64,000 nt of DNA. Origin: Sciurus carolinensis (taxonomy: Eukaryota > Chordata > Mammalia > Rodentia > Sciuridae). The DNA lies in assembly GCF_902686445.1 (NCBI RefSeq), contig NC_062214.1, forward strand, positions 90,996,738 through 91,060,737, in the 5' to 3' direction. Each line of letters opens with the position of its first letter. Within the stretch, counting starts at the first letter, position 1. Shown one piece after another: positions 23,754 through 35,924 of this stretch. Under the pieces are notes generated by a model. It did not search any database and was not told the origin of the DNA. It saw nothing but the letters and a program-made list of their open reading frames with translations. Made by a program: the position numbers and the translations under genes.

Positions 23754-24067
23754 TGATACTCAATAAATATTTGAGTAGATTTTAAAATGAGGATAAATTA
23801 ATGAATGAGGATTCATAATGCATCTTAAGGAAAGCAATTTTAATCCTTTGAATTTGTTAGTATGGAAGGTATGTATCCTTTCTTATCAAGTGTTTGTTGA
23901 AAGTTAGTAAATTCTAGTGTGATACCAGCTACCAGGTGGGTGTTCAGCAAAGAATTATTGAATCAGACTACCCTGTTCCAAACTAAAGTAGTATTTCTTA
24001 GGTTCTTTTTTTTTTTTTTTTAAGTTTGTCTGAAAGTTAATTGACATTGCATTTTTTGCTCTCATAG

Positions 24068-24259
24068 ATGTGATATACGTCTCAGCTGCAGGCAGCATGC
24101 TTTGTCAGATTGTTAATTCCCTACTGTTACTCCCGGTGTCAGTGGCTCGTCCTTTATTGAGTTACCTCCTTGATCTCTTGCCACCACTTGATTGCCTTAA
24201 TAGACTTCTGCCAGCTGCTGCTCTTTTAGAAGACCAAGAGCTACAGTGGCCTCTTCATG
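24068..24259 (+). CDS. HERC1: HERC1 exon 9: helical region
   Basis: Phase 1 in and out (192 bases). DVIYVSAAGSMLCQIVNSLL followed by two Leu-rich stretches that look like amphipathic helices (LLSYLLDLLPPLDCLNRLL); ends LQWPLH, donor ATG|GTAAGT. Confidence 0.94.
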
Positions 24260-24649
24260 GTAAGTAAAGGTAGTTAAGAGGTTAAATACTTGTCAGAAAT
24301 AATACTTGTCAGAAAAAAAAGTTGTTACTCTTGTATACATCATTTAAAGTCTTGCCACTTGGATGTTTTGTGTAATCACAGAGACAGGATTATCTTATAA
24401 GACTTTAGAGTCTAAGTGAGAAACTGATATGAGACAACCAAAAAAGTTGCTTATATATGAGAGTCACAAAAAGTGTCTTTATGATTATCAGGCTTAAGTA
24501 TTGTCATTTCATTGGTTATAAGACTTCTTTTCCTTCAAAATTTGACATAGTTGAAATTGAGATGGTACCTTACAATGCATGACAGGAAAACATTGTGTCA
24601 TAATTTATTCAGCATCATTTTTTTCCTTAGAGGTACTTAAAATAATATA

Positions 24650-24750
24650 ATCAATATATTTTTTATATTGTAATCAATATATTATTTGTGATCAATATAT
24701 TATTTATAAATTTGAAATCAATATATTATTAGATTAATCAATACATTAGA
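24650..24750. repeat. AT-rich imperfect repeat of 'atcaatatatta'
   Basis: The phrase atcaatatatt recurs four times within 100 bases with irregular spacing; low-complexity. Confidence 0.7.
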
Positions 24751-24965
24751 TTCATCTAAAAAGTTTTATTTCTTAAAGGTTTTTCATTTTAAATCTCCCA
24801 TTTGACAGTATTTACTATTTCACTTGGTTATATAGATAGCTGGTTGAATGTAAAGACTAGAAATTGAGAACCTATCTTGCAGTGCTTTTCTTTTTGTGTA
24901 CTTTATAGGAAATAACGTTTTGCTTTCAGATATGGCACTTTATTTCTCATTTTGTGAGGTAGGAA

Positions 24966-25143
24966 GAACTGGGGTTTGAACCTAGGGTTTTTTTTTTTTA
25001 CCAATGAGCTACATCACCAACCCTTTTTAAAAAACATTTATTTTGAGACAGGGTCTTGTTAAGTTGCCAAAGCTGACCTCGTTCTTGGAATCCTCCTTCA
25101 GCCTCCCAAGTATCTGGGATTTTGGGGGTGTGCTCCCTCTCCC
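24966..25143 (-). mobile_element. B1-ID dimeric SINE, old
   Basis: Antisense ID half (ggggtttgaacctagggttt) and B1 half (cttcagcctcccaag). Confidence 0.7.
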
Positions 25144-25269
25144 AACCTTGTCTTTTCGAATAACTGCTTTTTGGATTTTTTGATTTCTGTTTTTCTTTAT
25201 ATCACTATATGCTCTTAACTTTAAGTGTCTTTTTTTTTTTTTAAGTGAAGAACTCTTAAAAACTAAGGT

Positions 25270-25408
25270 ATAGTTGGGTATAGTGGTGCATGCCCGTAAT
25301 CCTCAGCAACTTAGTGAGACCCTGTCTTAAAATAAAAAATAAAAAGGGCAGGTGATGTAACTCAGTTGTAAAGAACCCTGGACTCAATTCCCAGTACTAA
25401 AAAAAAAG
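25270..25408 (+). mobile_element. B1-ID dimeric SINE, internally shortened
   Basis: Sense B1 start 'agtggtgcatgcccgtaatc', direct jump to 'ccctgtcttaaaataaaaa', then ID half and A-tail. Forms an inverted pair with 24966-25143. Confidence 0.75.
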
Positions 25409-25687
25409 ACAAAACCAAAACCAAATGTACAGTGAGAAAGCACGGATCTTCATCTTACTACAAAACAATTCTGAATTCAAGCCCTAAAAGGATTAAATAG
25501 TACTGTTTCTTTAATGGATCTACTCCTCTTTTGACTTTAGAGTAATGTACTCAAAGACAAACTAGAAATGATAAAATTTGATCTGGAGAATAAGAATAGA
25601 ATATATGCATAATTTTGTGATAGACTGTTTTAATGTTTATCTTAAAATTAGTGACTTCACAAAGAAAACTTTTATTTCAGAAAGTTA

Positions 25688-25772
25688 AATTTTTTTTTTT
25701 CCTCTATTAGGGAATGACTAAGGGCCTTGTGCTCCCTAGACAAGTGTTCTACCACTGATTTATATCCCCAGT
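25688..25772 (-). mobile_element. Degenerate ID-type SINE
   Basis: Poly-T then a decayed antisense body 'agggccttgtgctcccta' to 'tatatccccag'. Confidence 0.6.
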
Positions 25773-25982
25773 AGAAAGTTTTATTTAATAGTACAACTTA
25801 TCTGCATGTATTTTAAATTAGCCTGGTATACCAGAGAATATATATAGAAAGTATTATATGTTTTCATTATAAAATTATTTTGCCTCATTATATTATTATA
25901 GTATAAAATACCAGATTTGAGAAAGCTTTTAAATTTTGAATGTGCCAGATAAAGACACAATTACTAATGATTTTGTCTATAG

Positions 25983-26204
25983 GAGGGACGGAAGTAATTG
26001 ACCCTGCTGGTATGCCATTACCTCAGCCAGCTCAGTCTTGGGTGTGGCTTGTGGATCTGGAAAGGACCATTGCTCTCCTGATTGGGCGGTGTCTTGGTGG
26101 CATGCTTCAGGGTTCCCCTGTATCTCCAGAGGAACAGGACACTGCATATTGGATGAAAACACCCCTTTTCAGTGATGGTGTGGAAATGGACACGCCTCAG
26201 TTAG
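25983..26204 (+). CDS. HERC1: HERC1 exon 10: helical region
   Basis: Phase 1 in and out (222 bases). GGTEVIDPAGMPLPQPAQSW, then VDLERTIALLIGRCLGGML, ending GVEMDTPQL. Donor TAG|GTAATT. The open frame continues to 26338 into the intron, but a donor at the family border supports stopping at 26204. Confidence 0.93.
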
Positions 26205-27754
26205 GTAATTGCTTCTCTGCAGCTTTTAAAATGTGCTTATTTGTACCTCCATTGGAAATTTCTCTTATTCTGAATTTGTGGAATAGAAAACTGGTAGACA
26301 TTTGCAATGTTAGCTGTATAGGAAGTCGGAGACTATAACTTGGAGCCCACAGAAAAAAACAGTTATATCTTGATGTGTGGTATTGTGAAAAGAGTCCCCT
26401 AAACTAAGAAAATATAGGTCTTGTCCTACTCTGTTATCTTTTTTACTCATTTGGAGCAAGGTATTTAACTCATAAAAATGAAGAAAATTCTTGACTAATT
26501 TTGTTCTGAATCTCAGGGATTATAAATTACTTCATAAATGTAAAGTACTGTAAGGGTACCTGTCATAACTTAACCATTGCCCAGTTTTCAAACATCCCTC
26601 TGATGTGAATGACAGTCTTTTTTTCTCTTTATTTGTAGTATCTGTGGGGTTTTCCTTTCCTGCCTCATTTCCCACTTATCTAGCTAGCTCTCAGACTGAA
26701 TGAACATGAGGACTTACCCAGTACTCCAACAGATGATCTTGTTTTATCTAAGATTAGTCCTTTTCTCTTTCTGGACCTCTAATTTTGAGTCTATTAAATA
26801 ATGAGTTGTATTAGTTTATATAGTCTTATTAGATAAAAATTCATTATTTCTTTGATAAGAGAAACTCAGTGTTCACAGAGGAAAGTCTGAAGAAAGAGAG
26901 AGAAATTATGGAAGGGAGAAAGTAGAAAAGAAGAAAGGGAGGAGAAAAGAAAAGGAAAGAAGGAAATCTAAGACAAAATGAGAGAAAGATTCTCCTTTGG
27001 GTATTGCAAGCGTGAAGAGTAGGATTGAGGGAAGCAGTTGAAGAATTTCTTCTTTTTCTTAATAAGAGTGTATATTCATCATTTCATTTATGAACCAGAA
27101 AGTGATTTGGGCCATGGTTGATGAATGCTAGACTGGTGTATATGATACACTTGAATTTAAAAAGTAAAATTATATGTTTTTCAAGGGATATTTAACATGA
27201 TAAAGAGAGTTTCATTACTCTCAATGTTTACATTTTAATAGTCCCAAATGATGTCCTGAGGGAAAAAATTATCTACATCTTTCCTTCTTCATATTTCTAT
27301 TGTGTTTACTTTATTCAATTAGCTAGATTTAAATATAAATAAATCAACATCAATTTTAATGTAATTTTTCAGTTTTTAAATTAAAATAATGAAATTTTAA
27401 AAATGTTCTTTTGTTTAAATACTTACAATGAAGGAAAAAGTATTATCTTGTAAAATTATAAACCTTTAATAACTGTATTATATTATGACTTAAATAGACT
27501 TTTGGGACTTGCCAAAAAAACTGACCATCATTTAGAGGATTGTTTTATGTGTTTTTAAAATATGAGATGAATTCTGAATGCCAGATGTTGCATTAAAAAG
27601 TTAGGAACCATCTCTACAAATATGATTGCCAGTTGAGAAGTTGTTCATGGTATCTTTGATCTTTCTTGGATGATTTTTAGATAATATTTTTCCTTTAAGT
27701 CTAGCAAAAGAGAAAAAAATTTGGTCTTGTCTCTTTCCTATGGTCCCATGTTTC
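26205..27754. other. Intron between exons 10 and 11, mostly featureless; purine tract
   Basis: A GA-rich, nearly pure purine stretch lies at about 26880-26990. The rest is AT-rich with nothing recognised. Confidence 0.5.
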
Positions 27755-27945
27755 TCAAAGAGGATGCCATTCCATTTTGAACAAGAGACTTTTGTGTTAT
27801 ACAGGACTGTGCTGCACATATAGGACATTTTGTATCCCTGGCTTCTGTCTACCAAAATGCCAGAACTCCTCCCTGAGTTCCACATTCTTCTAGAGATAGT
27901 AAGAAAGGTGATGCTACCTCCAACTGAAAAACATTGTAGCATCTA
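27755..27945. mobile_element. hAT-Charlie-like DNA transposon remnant
   Basis: The text 'ggactgtgctgcacatatag...atccctggcttctgtctacc' resembles non-autonomous hAT elements of the MER20/MER58 kind from memory. The minus frame of 113 codons across it is not a gene. Confidence 0.4.
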
Positions 27946-28069
27946 TTTAAAATGATTTGAAGTATATAATTTCATATGTGCATTAGATAAATGTGGTAAG
28001 AGTTTATTTGTAGCAGGAAAGTTTAGGAGGCTTAAAATTGGTAACTTGAGTATTTATTATTTTTTTTAG

Positions 28070-28243
28070 ATAAATGTATGAGTTGCCTATTAGAAGTAGC
28101 TCTTTCAGGAAATGAAGAACAGAAGCCTTTTGATTACAAGTTGCGGCCTGAAATTGCTGTTTATGTAGACCTAGCATTGGGTTGTTCTAAAGAGCCTGCC
28201 CGAAGCCTTTGGATCAGCATGCAGGATTATGCTGTTAGCAAAG
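28070..28243 (+). CDS. HERC1: HERC1 exon 11: helical region
   Basis: Phase 1 in and out (174 bases). DKCMSCLLEVALSGNEEQKP to SLWISMQDYAVSK, donor AAG|GTAAGA. The ATG at 28078 is internal. Confidence 0.94.
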
Positions 28244-28667
28244 GTAAGATAAAGAGGATAAGGAAGTAAATATGTAGTTGATTCAGATCTTTGACTAATA
28301 TATATGCAATATTTATAGAAATCACCATATTTTTATAGGGAAAGACATTTTATACATAATAATTTTAAACAGTTTCTTTTTCCACTTCGTGGAAAATACC
28401 CTAGGTACTTTTTTGTATACACATATTTCACTTAAAGGAAAACCACTATGTGAAAACTGAGATTTAAGTGATAAATCATTTTCCTATTCTATATTGTATA
28501 AATGGAACTTCATGAGAGTCTATTTAATGAATGTCTTCCCTCTCAAAGCCCTAGTGTTACAGAAAAAAATGTTTACTTAGAAATTTAAGCTCTAAACCTG
28601 ATGAGTGTTTTCTTTATCTAGAAAATACTTGCCAACTTCCAAATGTTGGTAGAGATAGCAATTTGAT

Positions 28668-28806
28668 AGTCAGGAGGCTAAGATAGAAATACAAGTTCCA
28701 GACCAACCTCATCAACTTAGACCTTGTCTCAAAATTTTCTTTTTTAAAAAAGGACCAGGATGTAACTCAGTGGTAGAGTACCCCCAAGTTTAGTCCCTAT
28801 ACTTGC
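28668..28806 (+). mobile_element. B1-ID dimeric SINE, 5'-truncated
   Basis: 'tcaggaggctaagatagaaa' (B1 part), then 'aactcagtggtagagtaccc' (ID half). Confidence 0.65.
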
Positions 28807-29123
28807 CCCCCCATTATCAATTTGAGACAAGGTATACTATTAAATATAATACTATCCAAATTATATGGTGGTATTTCAGTTCCTAATATTATTTGTAAAT
28901 TTTTAAAGAATGTACTTGATTTCATTTTAGGTCCCATATTCCTTTAACAATGACTTGTTTTGTTCAGAATCACATGTCTCTAGTTAACTTTCTCTATTTT
29001 ATTCTCTCTTATGTCATCTTTAGTTTTCTCCCATTTCTTCTATGATAAAAATACTACAAGTAAACGCATTTTCACTTTTTATTGGCCTTTTTCTAAATAA
29101 AATGAATAGAGAAACATTTAAAT

Positions 29124-29342
29124 TTTGGGGGGGATTGAACCCAGGGGGACTGAACACTGAACCATATCCCCAGAAACCTCCCTTTTTTAATTTAATTTTA
29201 TTTTTTTTCAAATTTTTAGACAAGAGTCTTGTTGAGTTGCTTAGGGTCTTGCTAAGTTGTTGAGGCTGGCTTTGACCTTGACATCCTTCTGCCTGCCTCC
29301 TGAACCACTGGGATTAAAGGCATATGCCACTATGCCTGGCTT
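29124..29342 (-). mobile_element. B1-ID dimeric SINE
   Basis: Antisense ID half (gggattgaacccaggggg) and B1 half ending 'ccactatgcctggc'. Confidence 0.8.
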
Positions 29343-29402
29343 TATTTAGATTTTTAAAACACTGGCAAGAAGATACCTTTCAAAGTTTAATCTCCACATG
29401 CA

Positions 29403-29512
29403 GGGGATGGGAGGCATCCCTGAAATTCTAGCAACTCCAGTGGGTGAGGCAGAATGTTGCAAGGACAGCCTGGGCAGTATAACCAGAATGCCATCTCAAA
29501 AACAGACAAAAC
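29403..29512 (+). mobile_element. B1-like SINE fragment
   Basis: 'tgaaattctagcaactccag...gtgaggcagaatgttgcaag' followed by 'cagcctgggcagtataac' and 'ccatctcaaaaaca'. Confidence 0.65.
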
Positions 29513-30390
29513 AAACAGAAAAGAAAGTTTAATCTCATCCACTTTGTTTGTTTTTTAATCATTTATTCATTCATTCTGTTGTGTTGATTCCTACCAGAAG
29601 TGAGAAGGTAAGGTAGTGGAGAATAATTTACTTTCTAAAGTGTATATTGCGATATATTCATATTTGTGTCATTTGCTTAGAAAGACAGATTTTCTTTTAT
29701 CTCACATTGTCATTTGTTACATTGCAATAGAACTTTTAAAACCTAGATATAAATATATGGTGAGTAAAATCTTACCATTTGCTCTATTGCTTATATACTA
29801 CAGCATGAACTTTATACCTGAATAATGGAAACATTCTGTAGTGCTTGGTGTGAAAGGAACATAACTTTAATGAAAATGTTTTAAAAGAACTCATTATTTT
29901 AAAAATCACATAGAATAATCCCTGCTAAATTTGAAATAGAGTAAAGGGTGTTACAGTAGTTTGCTTTTTAAGATGAGATTTAGCCTCCTTGAATTGGAGT
30001 CCTGTGTGATTGTAAATCATAACAGTTTTCACAATAGTCAGCAGACCTATAGAAAAGATGACTTCTCAAGAATCAGATGTGGACAAAATTTTTATGTGAT
30101 ACATACTCTCATTCTAAGTCTTTTTGGGACATAGGATTTTCTTGAAATCAGACATATTTGTATAGTCAGTTTTTTCACCAATAAAATAGGTAAGTCTGAA
30201 CTTACATTTTGACGTAGGTATACAGAAATGAAATGGAAAACCAAGGTATAACATTTTATCTTTTGAGATAGTAGTATTAAGAAGAGATTAAGAATAAGTA
30301 AAATTAAATTGGGTTTAATATTTTCTAAGGATTTTTTTTGTTTGATTTTGTTTTTAAATAGCACAGGGATTTAGTAAATTTGTCATATGA

Positions 30391-30432
30391 ACAGTCTCAC
30401 AATCACTCTGTGACAGTCTCACAATCACTCTG
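30391..30432 (+). repeat. Two-copy tandem repeat of 22 bases
   Basis: 'acagtctcacaatcactctg' occurs twice with a period of 22. Intronic. Confidence 0.8.
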
Positions 30433-30490
30433 GGAACATAGTGACAATAAACCTTCCATCCACATTTGGAATTTACTGAATATACTCGGT

Positions 30491-30590
30491 TTTTTTTTTT
30501 TTTTTTTTTTTTGGCGGTACTGGGGATCGAACTCAGGGCCTTGTGCTTGCGAGGCAAGCAATCTACCAGCTGAGCTATCTCCCCAGCCCC
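30491..30590 (-). mobile_element. ID-type SINE, very young
   Basis: A pure run of more than 20 T (the reverse of an intact A-tail), near-consensus antisense body, TSD tatactc(g/t)gttt on both sides. The intact tail suggests a recent, possibly polymorphic insertion. Confidence 0.9.
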
Positions 30591-31059
30591 TATACTCTGT
30601 TTTAAAAGTACAATACTGATGTGTCAACATGGAATTAAAGAATGGGAAGAAAAAAAAAAACACCTGACTAGTTTTCTTTATCTCATGCTCTAATTTGGAA
30701 TTTTAATTGCATGTACTCATTTCTGTCCAAATAGTGTTTCGTTTCTTACCTATTTTAATGTATTCTGCTCACAGAATCTTCTTTCATGGCTTTAAATATC
30801 ACATATATATATATACACTTGAATAGTTTATTCAGTGTTTTTGTTAGTATGTTCAACAGATAGTATCCAAAATAAGACTCCTGATTCCACCTCTCTACCC
30901 TCAAAACTGTTCTGTGGTCTTTCTGGGCCAACTCCATTTTATTTATATATTTCCAACTACATTTTAAGTAGATTTAGATTCAACTATGACTTCTTTCTTA
31001 TTCTCACATCACATAAGTAATCCATTAACAAATCCTGTCAGCACCTTCAAAATAATATA

Positions 31060-31735
31060 TATAGGCTCTGCCACTTTTCACTACCTCCAGTACTCCTCCC
31101 CTGGTTTGAGCCACCATCCTTTCTCATTTGAATTACTACAATAATAACTTCTTTGCTGTCCCTATAGTTATTCCCCCACTCAGCAGTTTGTAATGCACAA
31201 ACTTAGATCTTGTCGTTTCCTCTGCTCAAAGCCTTCTAATGCTGCTTCTCATTTTCCTGCTAGAACAACCTGGAGGATTTACTTTGCTCTGAAGACCAAT
31301 GTGATCTCATCCCTAGCCAGCTCTCTAATGTCTTCTCCCACTACTCACTCTTGTGCATGTACACTTCACTCCAGCCGCACTGGCCTCCTTGAACCCTCTA
31401 GCTAGGTCCTCTGCTTAGTAACTCTCCTGAGGGATACTGTTTCTACCTGTCTTCTTCCCTATTTCAATTAGATTTCTGCTCAAATATAGTCTATCAGAAA
31501 CTTTCTCAGACCATCCTATTTAAAATAATAATCACATACAGTACAATACTCCCCTTTCTCCTTATTCTGTTTTAATCTTACCTGTCATATTTGTTTTTAT
31601 TTGTTCTCTTTCACCCCTACCTTCTTATCCACCCACCAGGAGTCTTAAGCTCTCTGAGATCAGAGATTTAGCTTTGTTTACTTCTGTATCCCAGCACCTG
31701 AAACAATATAGGCATTTGTTAAGTAACTGTTTAGA
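31060..31735 (+). mobile_element. L2 LINE 3' part
   Basis: L2-like phrases in order: 'cctctgctcaaagccttcta', 'ctgctcaaatatagtctatc', 'gcacctgaaacaatatag' and 'gcatttgttaagtaactg'. Ancient, non-coding. Confidence 0.75.
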
Positions 31736-31837
31736 AAGATGGTAAAATTCAGGTGTTGGATGACTGAAGTTATTAAATTTACCTCTGAACTGTTTTCTGA
31801 GTCCTTTTAAATGTCAATGCATCATTTTTATTTTCAG

Positions 31838-31952
31838 ATTGGGACAGTGCAACTTTAAGTAATGAGTCACTCTTGGACACTGTGTCTAGATTTGTTCTTG
31901 CAGCACTTCTGAAACATACAAATTTACTTAGTCAAGCATGTGGAGAAAGCCG
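31838..31952 (+). CDS. HERC1: HERC1 exon 12, ends at a GC donor
   Basis: Phase 1 to 2. DWDSATLSNESLLDTVSRF through SQACGES plus CG. The end is set by frame: CG joins A of the next exon to give R, then YQPGKSL. This needs the donor CG|GCAAGTAA. The GT four bases further on (CAA|GTAACT) would put a stop five codons into the next exon. Confidence 0.93.
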
Positions 31953-32040
31953 GCAAGTAACTTAAAACTATCCTCAGACAAATATTTGTTCTTATGATGT
32001 TAGAAATTAGGTGACCTTTCTATTTTGATTCTTTATTTAG
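31953..32040 (+). other. HERC1: Short GC-AG intron of HERC1 (88 bases)
   Basis: Donor GCAAGTAA, acceptor ctttatttag. Reading frame excludes the overlapping GT donor at 31957. GC donors are about 1% of mammalian introns and normally carry AAGT after the GC, as here. The exon side (CCG) is weaker than the usual CAG. Confidence 0.9.
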
Positions 32041-32161
32041 ATATCAACCTGGTAAAAGCTTGTCAGAAGTGTACCGTTGTGTATATAAAGTTCGAAGTCG
32101 TTTACTTGCTTGCAAGAACCTTGAACTTATTCAAACCAGGTCATCATCACGAGACAGATGG
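32041..32161 (+). CDS. HERC1: HERC1 exon 13: basic helical segment
   Basis: Phase 2 to 0. YQPGKSLSEVYRCVYKVRSR to TRSSSRDRW, donor TGG|GTAAAG. Basic and Ser/Arg-rich at its end, before the acidic exon 14. Confidence 0.94.
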
Positions 32162-32560
32162 GTAAAGTTGGAAATTAATTAATTTCTATATTTTTCTACA
32201 AACTATCAGGTAGCTCCATATTAGTTTATTTGAGACAGTAGGTGCCTTGATTGTTGTAAATGTTCAATAAATTTTAAATAGTTCATCCTAGTGAAAAAAA
32301 TGAAAGCTAAAAAATTTGGGGTTATTTAATGTCACTTTTATCAAGTAGAATAGAACTGCTAAGGAAGTTGATGTAGTCTTAGCCTGCCTAAATAATATTA
32401 ATAACAACAAATTGAATCATTCAAATCATCAGAAATATTATTCTTTTTTAAATGTGGATCAGCCCACATTTGAATTACCCTTTTTTACTTGAGGTGCCAG
32501 AAATTATGAGGGATAGTACTAAATACCGTGGATTGGTAAAAGGTCTAGAAATCATTTTTG

Positions 32561-32680
32561 TTTTTTTTTTTAGTTGTAGACGAACATGACACCTTTATTT
32601 TTATGTGGTGCTGAAGAATGAACCCAGTGCCTCACATGTGTGAGGCAAGCGCTCTACCACTGATCTACAACCCCAGCCCC
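32561..32680 (-). mobile_element. ID-type SINE with TSD
   Basis: Antisense ID; TSD agaaatcatttt at 32547-32558 and 32682-32693. Confidence 0.9.
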
Positions 32681-32694
32681 CAGAAATCATTTTA

Positions 32695-33918
32695 TATGAG
32701 AAGAGAAAAATATCAAAAAGGTTCAGCTTAGATGAGTGAAAATAAAGGAAGGAATCATCACATAAAAATAGGCCTTCTTATGATTTGTTTTCCACTGAAA
32801 GTGAAGATTGAAACTGTTTATTAAGGATGATCCAGAATAATTCTTACAAAAAAAATGAGATAATTTTTAAACTGCTTGGTGATTCTGGTGACATGATCCT
32901 GTAATTATAAATACAAGCCTGGAAACATCATCTTTAGAAATAGTTACTTTGAAACTTGACACTACCAATGCTTTCCACTCCATCATTTAGTTCTTAGATT
33001 TAAAAACCAAACTACTTCTACATTTGTTGTATAGTAGACTTTGGACTTGCACTGATTTAACATTTGTGGATTTGACTAATTGAGAGTGACCTTGAAAGTC
33101 TATTAAAAAAGTGTTAATTTGGCATTTTATTGAGGCTCAGATTTGAAACTCACATATTCTGGGGACAAATAACTTATGTGTTATGGAGTCTGATTGCTCA
33201 GTATCTCCATCTCTATGAAATGCTTAAATTACTTACTGGTCATGAATCACAAAATAACTGAACATGGATCTGAGGATATATTAAAATTTTTCATTTGTGC
33301 CTTATACTGAAATTTGTGAGAAAAATTTTATACTGTTATGATATTTGTGATCCTCTGAGTCTTTTTTCAGGTCTCTTTCCTCTATATAGATGACTGCTAG
33401 GTAGCATGTCCACTATAGGAAATAAAGTTACTGTAGTTCTCACTTTTGTTTTTTCAGGGGCAAAGTTAAAGAAAAAGAATACTATTTTAAACTTAGAGTT
33501 ACTAAACTTTATTTATACAGAATAATAATATATACAAATTAAAGGAAACAATGGAATCAAGATCTTATTCTTTAAATACCTTCTATGCTTGGTGTCCTAC
33601 TCAGCATAACTTATTTTAACTTGTAGCCCTGTAGTTTTACAGCTAAATAGTAACATAAATGAATCACTTTATGGCATAGCATTTTAATCAAAATACTGAG
33701 GGAAGGAGAACATATATATGTTTATATATATAGTTTGTGTATACATTCTTTCTAATCTTCAAGATTTATCCAGTATATCTTTTTAGTTTTTGTTGCAAAA
33801 TTCATGTGTTATGGTTGATATCAGCAATCTTTTCCATGATAAAAAGTTAAAAGTTTTAGAAAATTTTTAAAAACTTTTGAAAGATATATTCAGTAGGATT
33901 TCTGATAATTTTCTTAAG
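32695..33918. other. Intron between exons 13 and 14, nothing further recognised
   Basis: AT-rich; an ATG-led frame runs from 33877 into exon 14, but the part before 33919 is intron. Confidence 0.5.
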
Positions 33919-34090
33919 ATCTCAGACAACCAAGACTCTGCAGATATTGATCCTCAGGAGCATTCATTTACTCGGACCATTGATGAAGAAGCTGAAATGG
34001 AAGAACAGGCTGAGAGAGACAGGGAAGAGGGGCATCCGGAGCCGGAGGATGAGGAGGAAGAACGGGAACATGAAGTGATGACAGCTGGCA
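33919..34090 (+). CDS. HERC1: HERC1 exon 14: acidic segment
   Basis: Phase 0 to 1. ISDNQDSADIDPQEHSFTRT, then long runs of Glu/Asp including PEPEDEEEEREHEV; ends MTAG plus A. Probably disordered. Donor GCA|GTGAGT, acceptor ttttcttaag. Confidence 0.95.
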
Positions 34091-35104
34091 GTGAGTACAT
34101 CCTTCTTACTTTAGAGATAAACACCATGGCATTCTTTTTCATAGGAAAGCTGACTTGAGATTTAAAGGCAAAGGTTCTCTATGGTTTTTCTAAATGGATC
34201 TGATTTTCTACTGGTGATCTGAATTTGCATTAGCTGACATTTCAAGAGGTAACTTAAAACTGGTAGTGCCGTTCTGAAGCTTTGGGATTGTATATGTTGA
34301 GGGCTGAAAGCTCTGGAGATGGTCATGTCAGTATATGTTCAACTCAAATGCATATATGAAATAAGTCATTGAATGAGGTCATTCAAAACATGTCCTCTGG
34401 GGATACCAAGTTGTTCATGAGCCTTGCAGCCCTCTGTGTGGGGAGGAACAGAGCCTCCTTTCTGTGCCTATTAGGAGAGCCAAATTATTTTCTATATGTA
34501 AAACCTTTAAAACTATAAATTTCAACTACATTGCAATATCAGTAGAAAGCAGGCATATTTATGAGAATATCATTGGGTGAGTGAATAAAACTTTTTCATA
34601 ATTTTATATTCCAAGACTTCAAATGGTTTTTAAAAATAACTATGTTTAAGAGAAAGGTCAATGCTTTTCAAACATTGATTGTGGTAGTATCTGAGTGATT
34701 TGACTATTTCAAATTAAAGTGTATTCCATAATGTTTTAATGTAGCTTAAAACATTATGGCCAGCTATGCATTTGTTTTTGAGATTGTGTACATCAGTCAA
34801 CTTGACACTTTATTATTGATTTATTTCTGTATTGCATACTTCTGAAAATAATTTTGAGATGTCTCAAAACAAGACTAAAAACCATTTAAACAAGAGGAGA
34901 AAGAAAGAGTTCAAATGGAGAAAAGGAGTTTGGAGATGGGAAGGGAAAATAATTATATTTTAAAAACCTAAGCTGAGGGAACTTAAAATTTAGTGTAGAA
35001 ATTCCTGGAAGCAAAGGCCAAAGAGGAAAACATAATAATAACAAAGCACAACCCTCAATTACAATAAAAAATGCATAATAGTCATCTGAGGAGTCATTTT
35101 TAAA
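34091..35104. other. Intron after exon 14, nothing recognised in this part
   Basis: No SINE or L1 seen. A minus frame at 35179-34886 is not supported by anything else. Confidence 0.45.
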
Positions 35105-35325
35105 ACTAGCTATGATTTTTGAGCACTGACATACTGGATATTGGGTCAAGTGCTTCACATAGATTAATTCAGTTCTCACAACAGTTTTATAAGTTTTAGC
35201 ATTACTCCATTCTAAAGTTGGTTGAACAGAGACTTAAGGAAACGAAATTATGTACTTAGGGCCACAGTGGCAACTGGAGTTAGAATCAAATCTGCCCAAA
35301 ATTCTAGTGACTCTTAACTACTTTT
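35105..35325 (-). mobile_element. MIR SINE, ancient, antisense
   Basis: Antisense MIR-like order: 'caagtgcttcacatagatta', 'cagttctcacaacagtttta', 'cagagacttaaggaaacg', 'gggccacagtggcaactgga', 'agttagaatcaaatctg'. Confidence 0.65.
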
Positions 35326-35924
35326 GCTGATTTCTAGCTCTGAAATCTGGGAGGGTTTGTTGCTTTGATTTTTATAGAAGTAAGAGACTTTTAACAACAT
35401 AAAGAAAATGTTGTCAGAATAAATTTATATATATAGATTCATTTTTAGAGTTTGTACTTCCATAAAAACAGGTAAATCTAGTATTTTACTAACTTTTCTG
35501 CCTGGATAACCCATTAAGAATACTACTTTTACTCTATAAATTTGAGCAAAAAATTCTTTACCTATTATGAAATGGAATACCTGCCACTGCATCAGAATCT
35601 TGTTAAACCTGGTAGCATTTTACACTTGTGAGTTGGGGAAGGGCTAGTATCATCACACGGAACTTTCTGGGTGATGCGGTCTGATTCTGGAGGCAGTCTT
35701 GCCCTTGTATCATAACCAGATTCTATTTCAGCAAAGACTAGTGGGGTTAAACTTACTCAATGTGTTTAAGATACAGCAAAGTATAGATGTTAGGAATTAT
35801 ATGAACTTTGGAAGGAGAGGGAGTTTTATTATAAGTAATATTACTTAATTTTTTTTCAATTCTTTTGTAACCTGAGGTTTTTTATACCAAAGTTATGAAC
35901 AGAAATAATCACTTGTTTTAATCT

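Noticed and set aside
27601..27942. 113-codon minus-strand frame
   Set aside because: Overlaps a probable hAT-type relic; no recognisable domain and no start or splice context.
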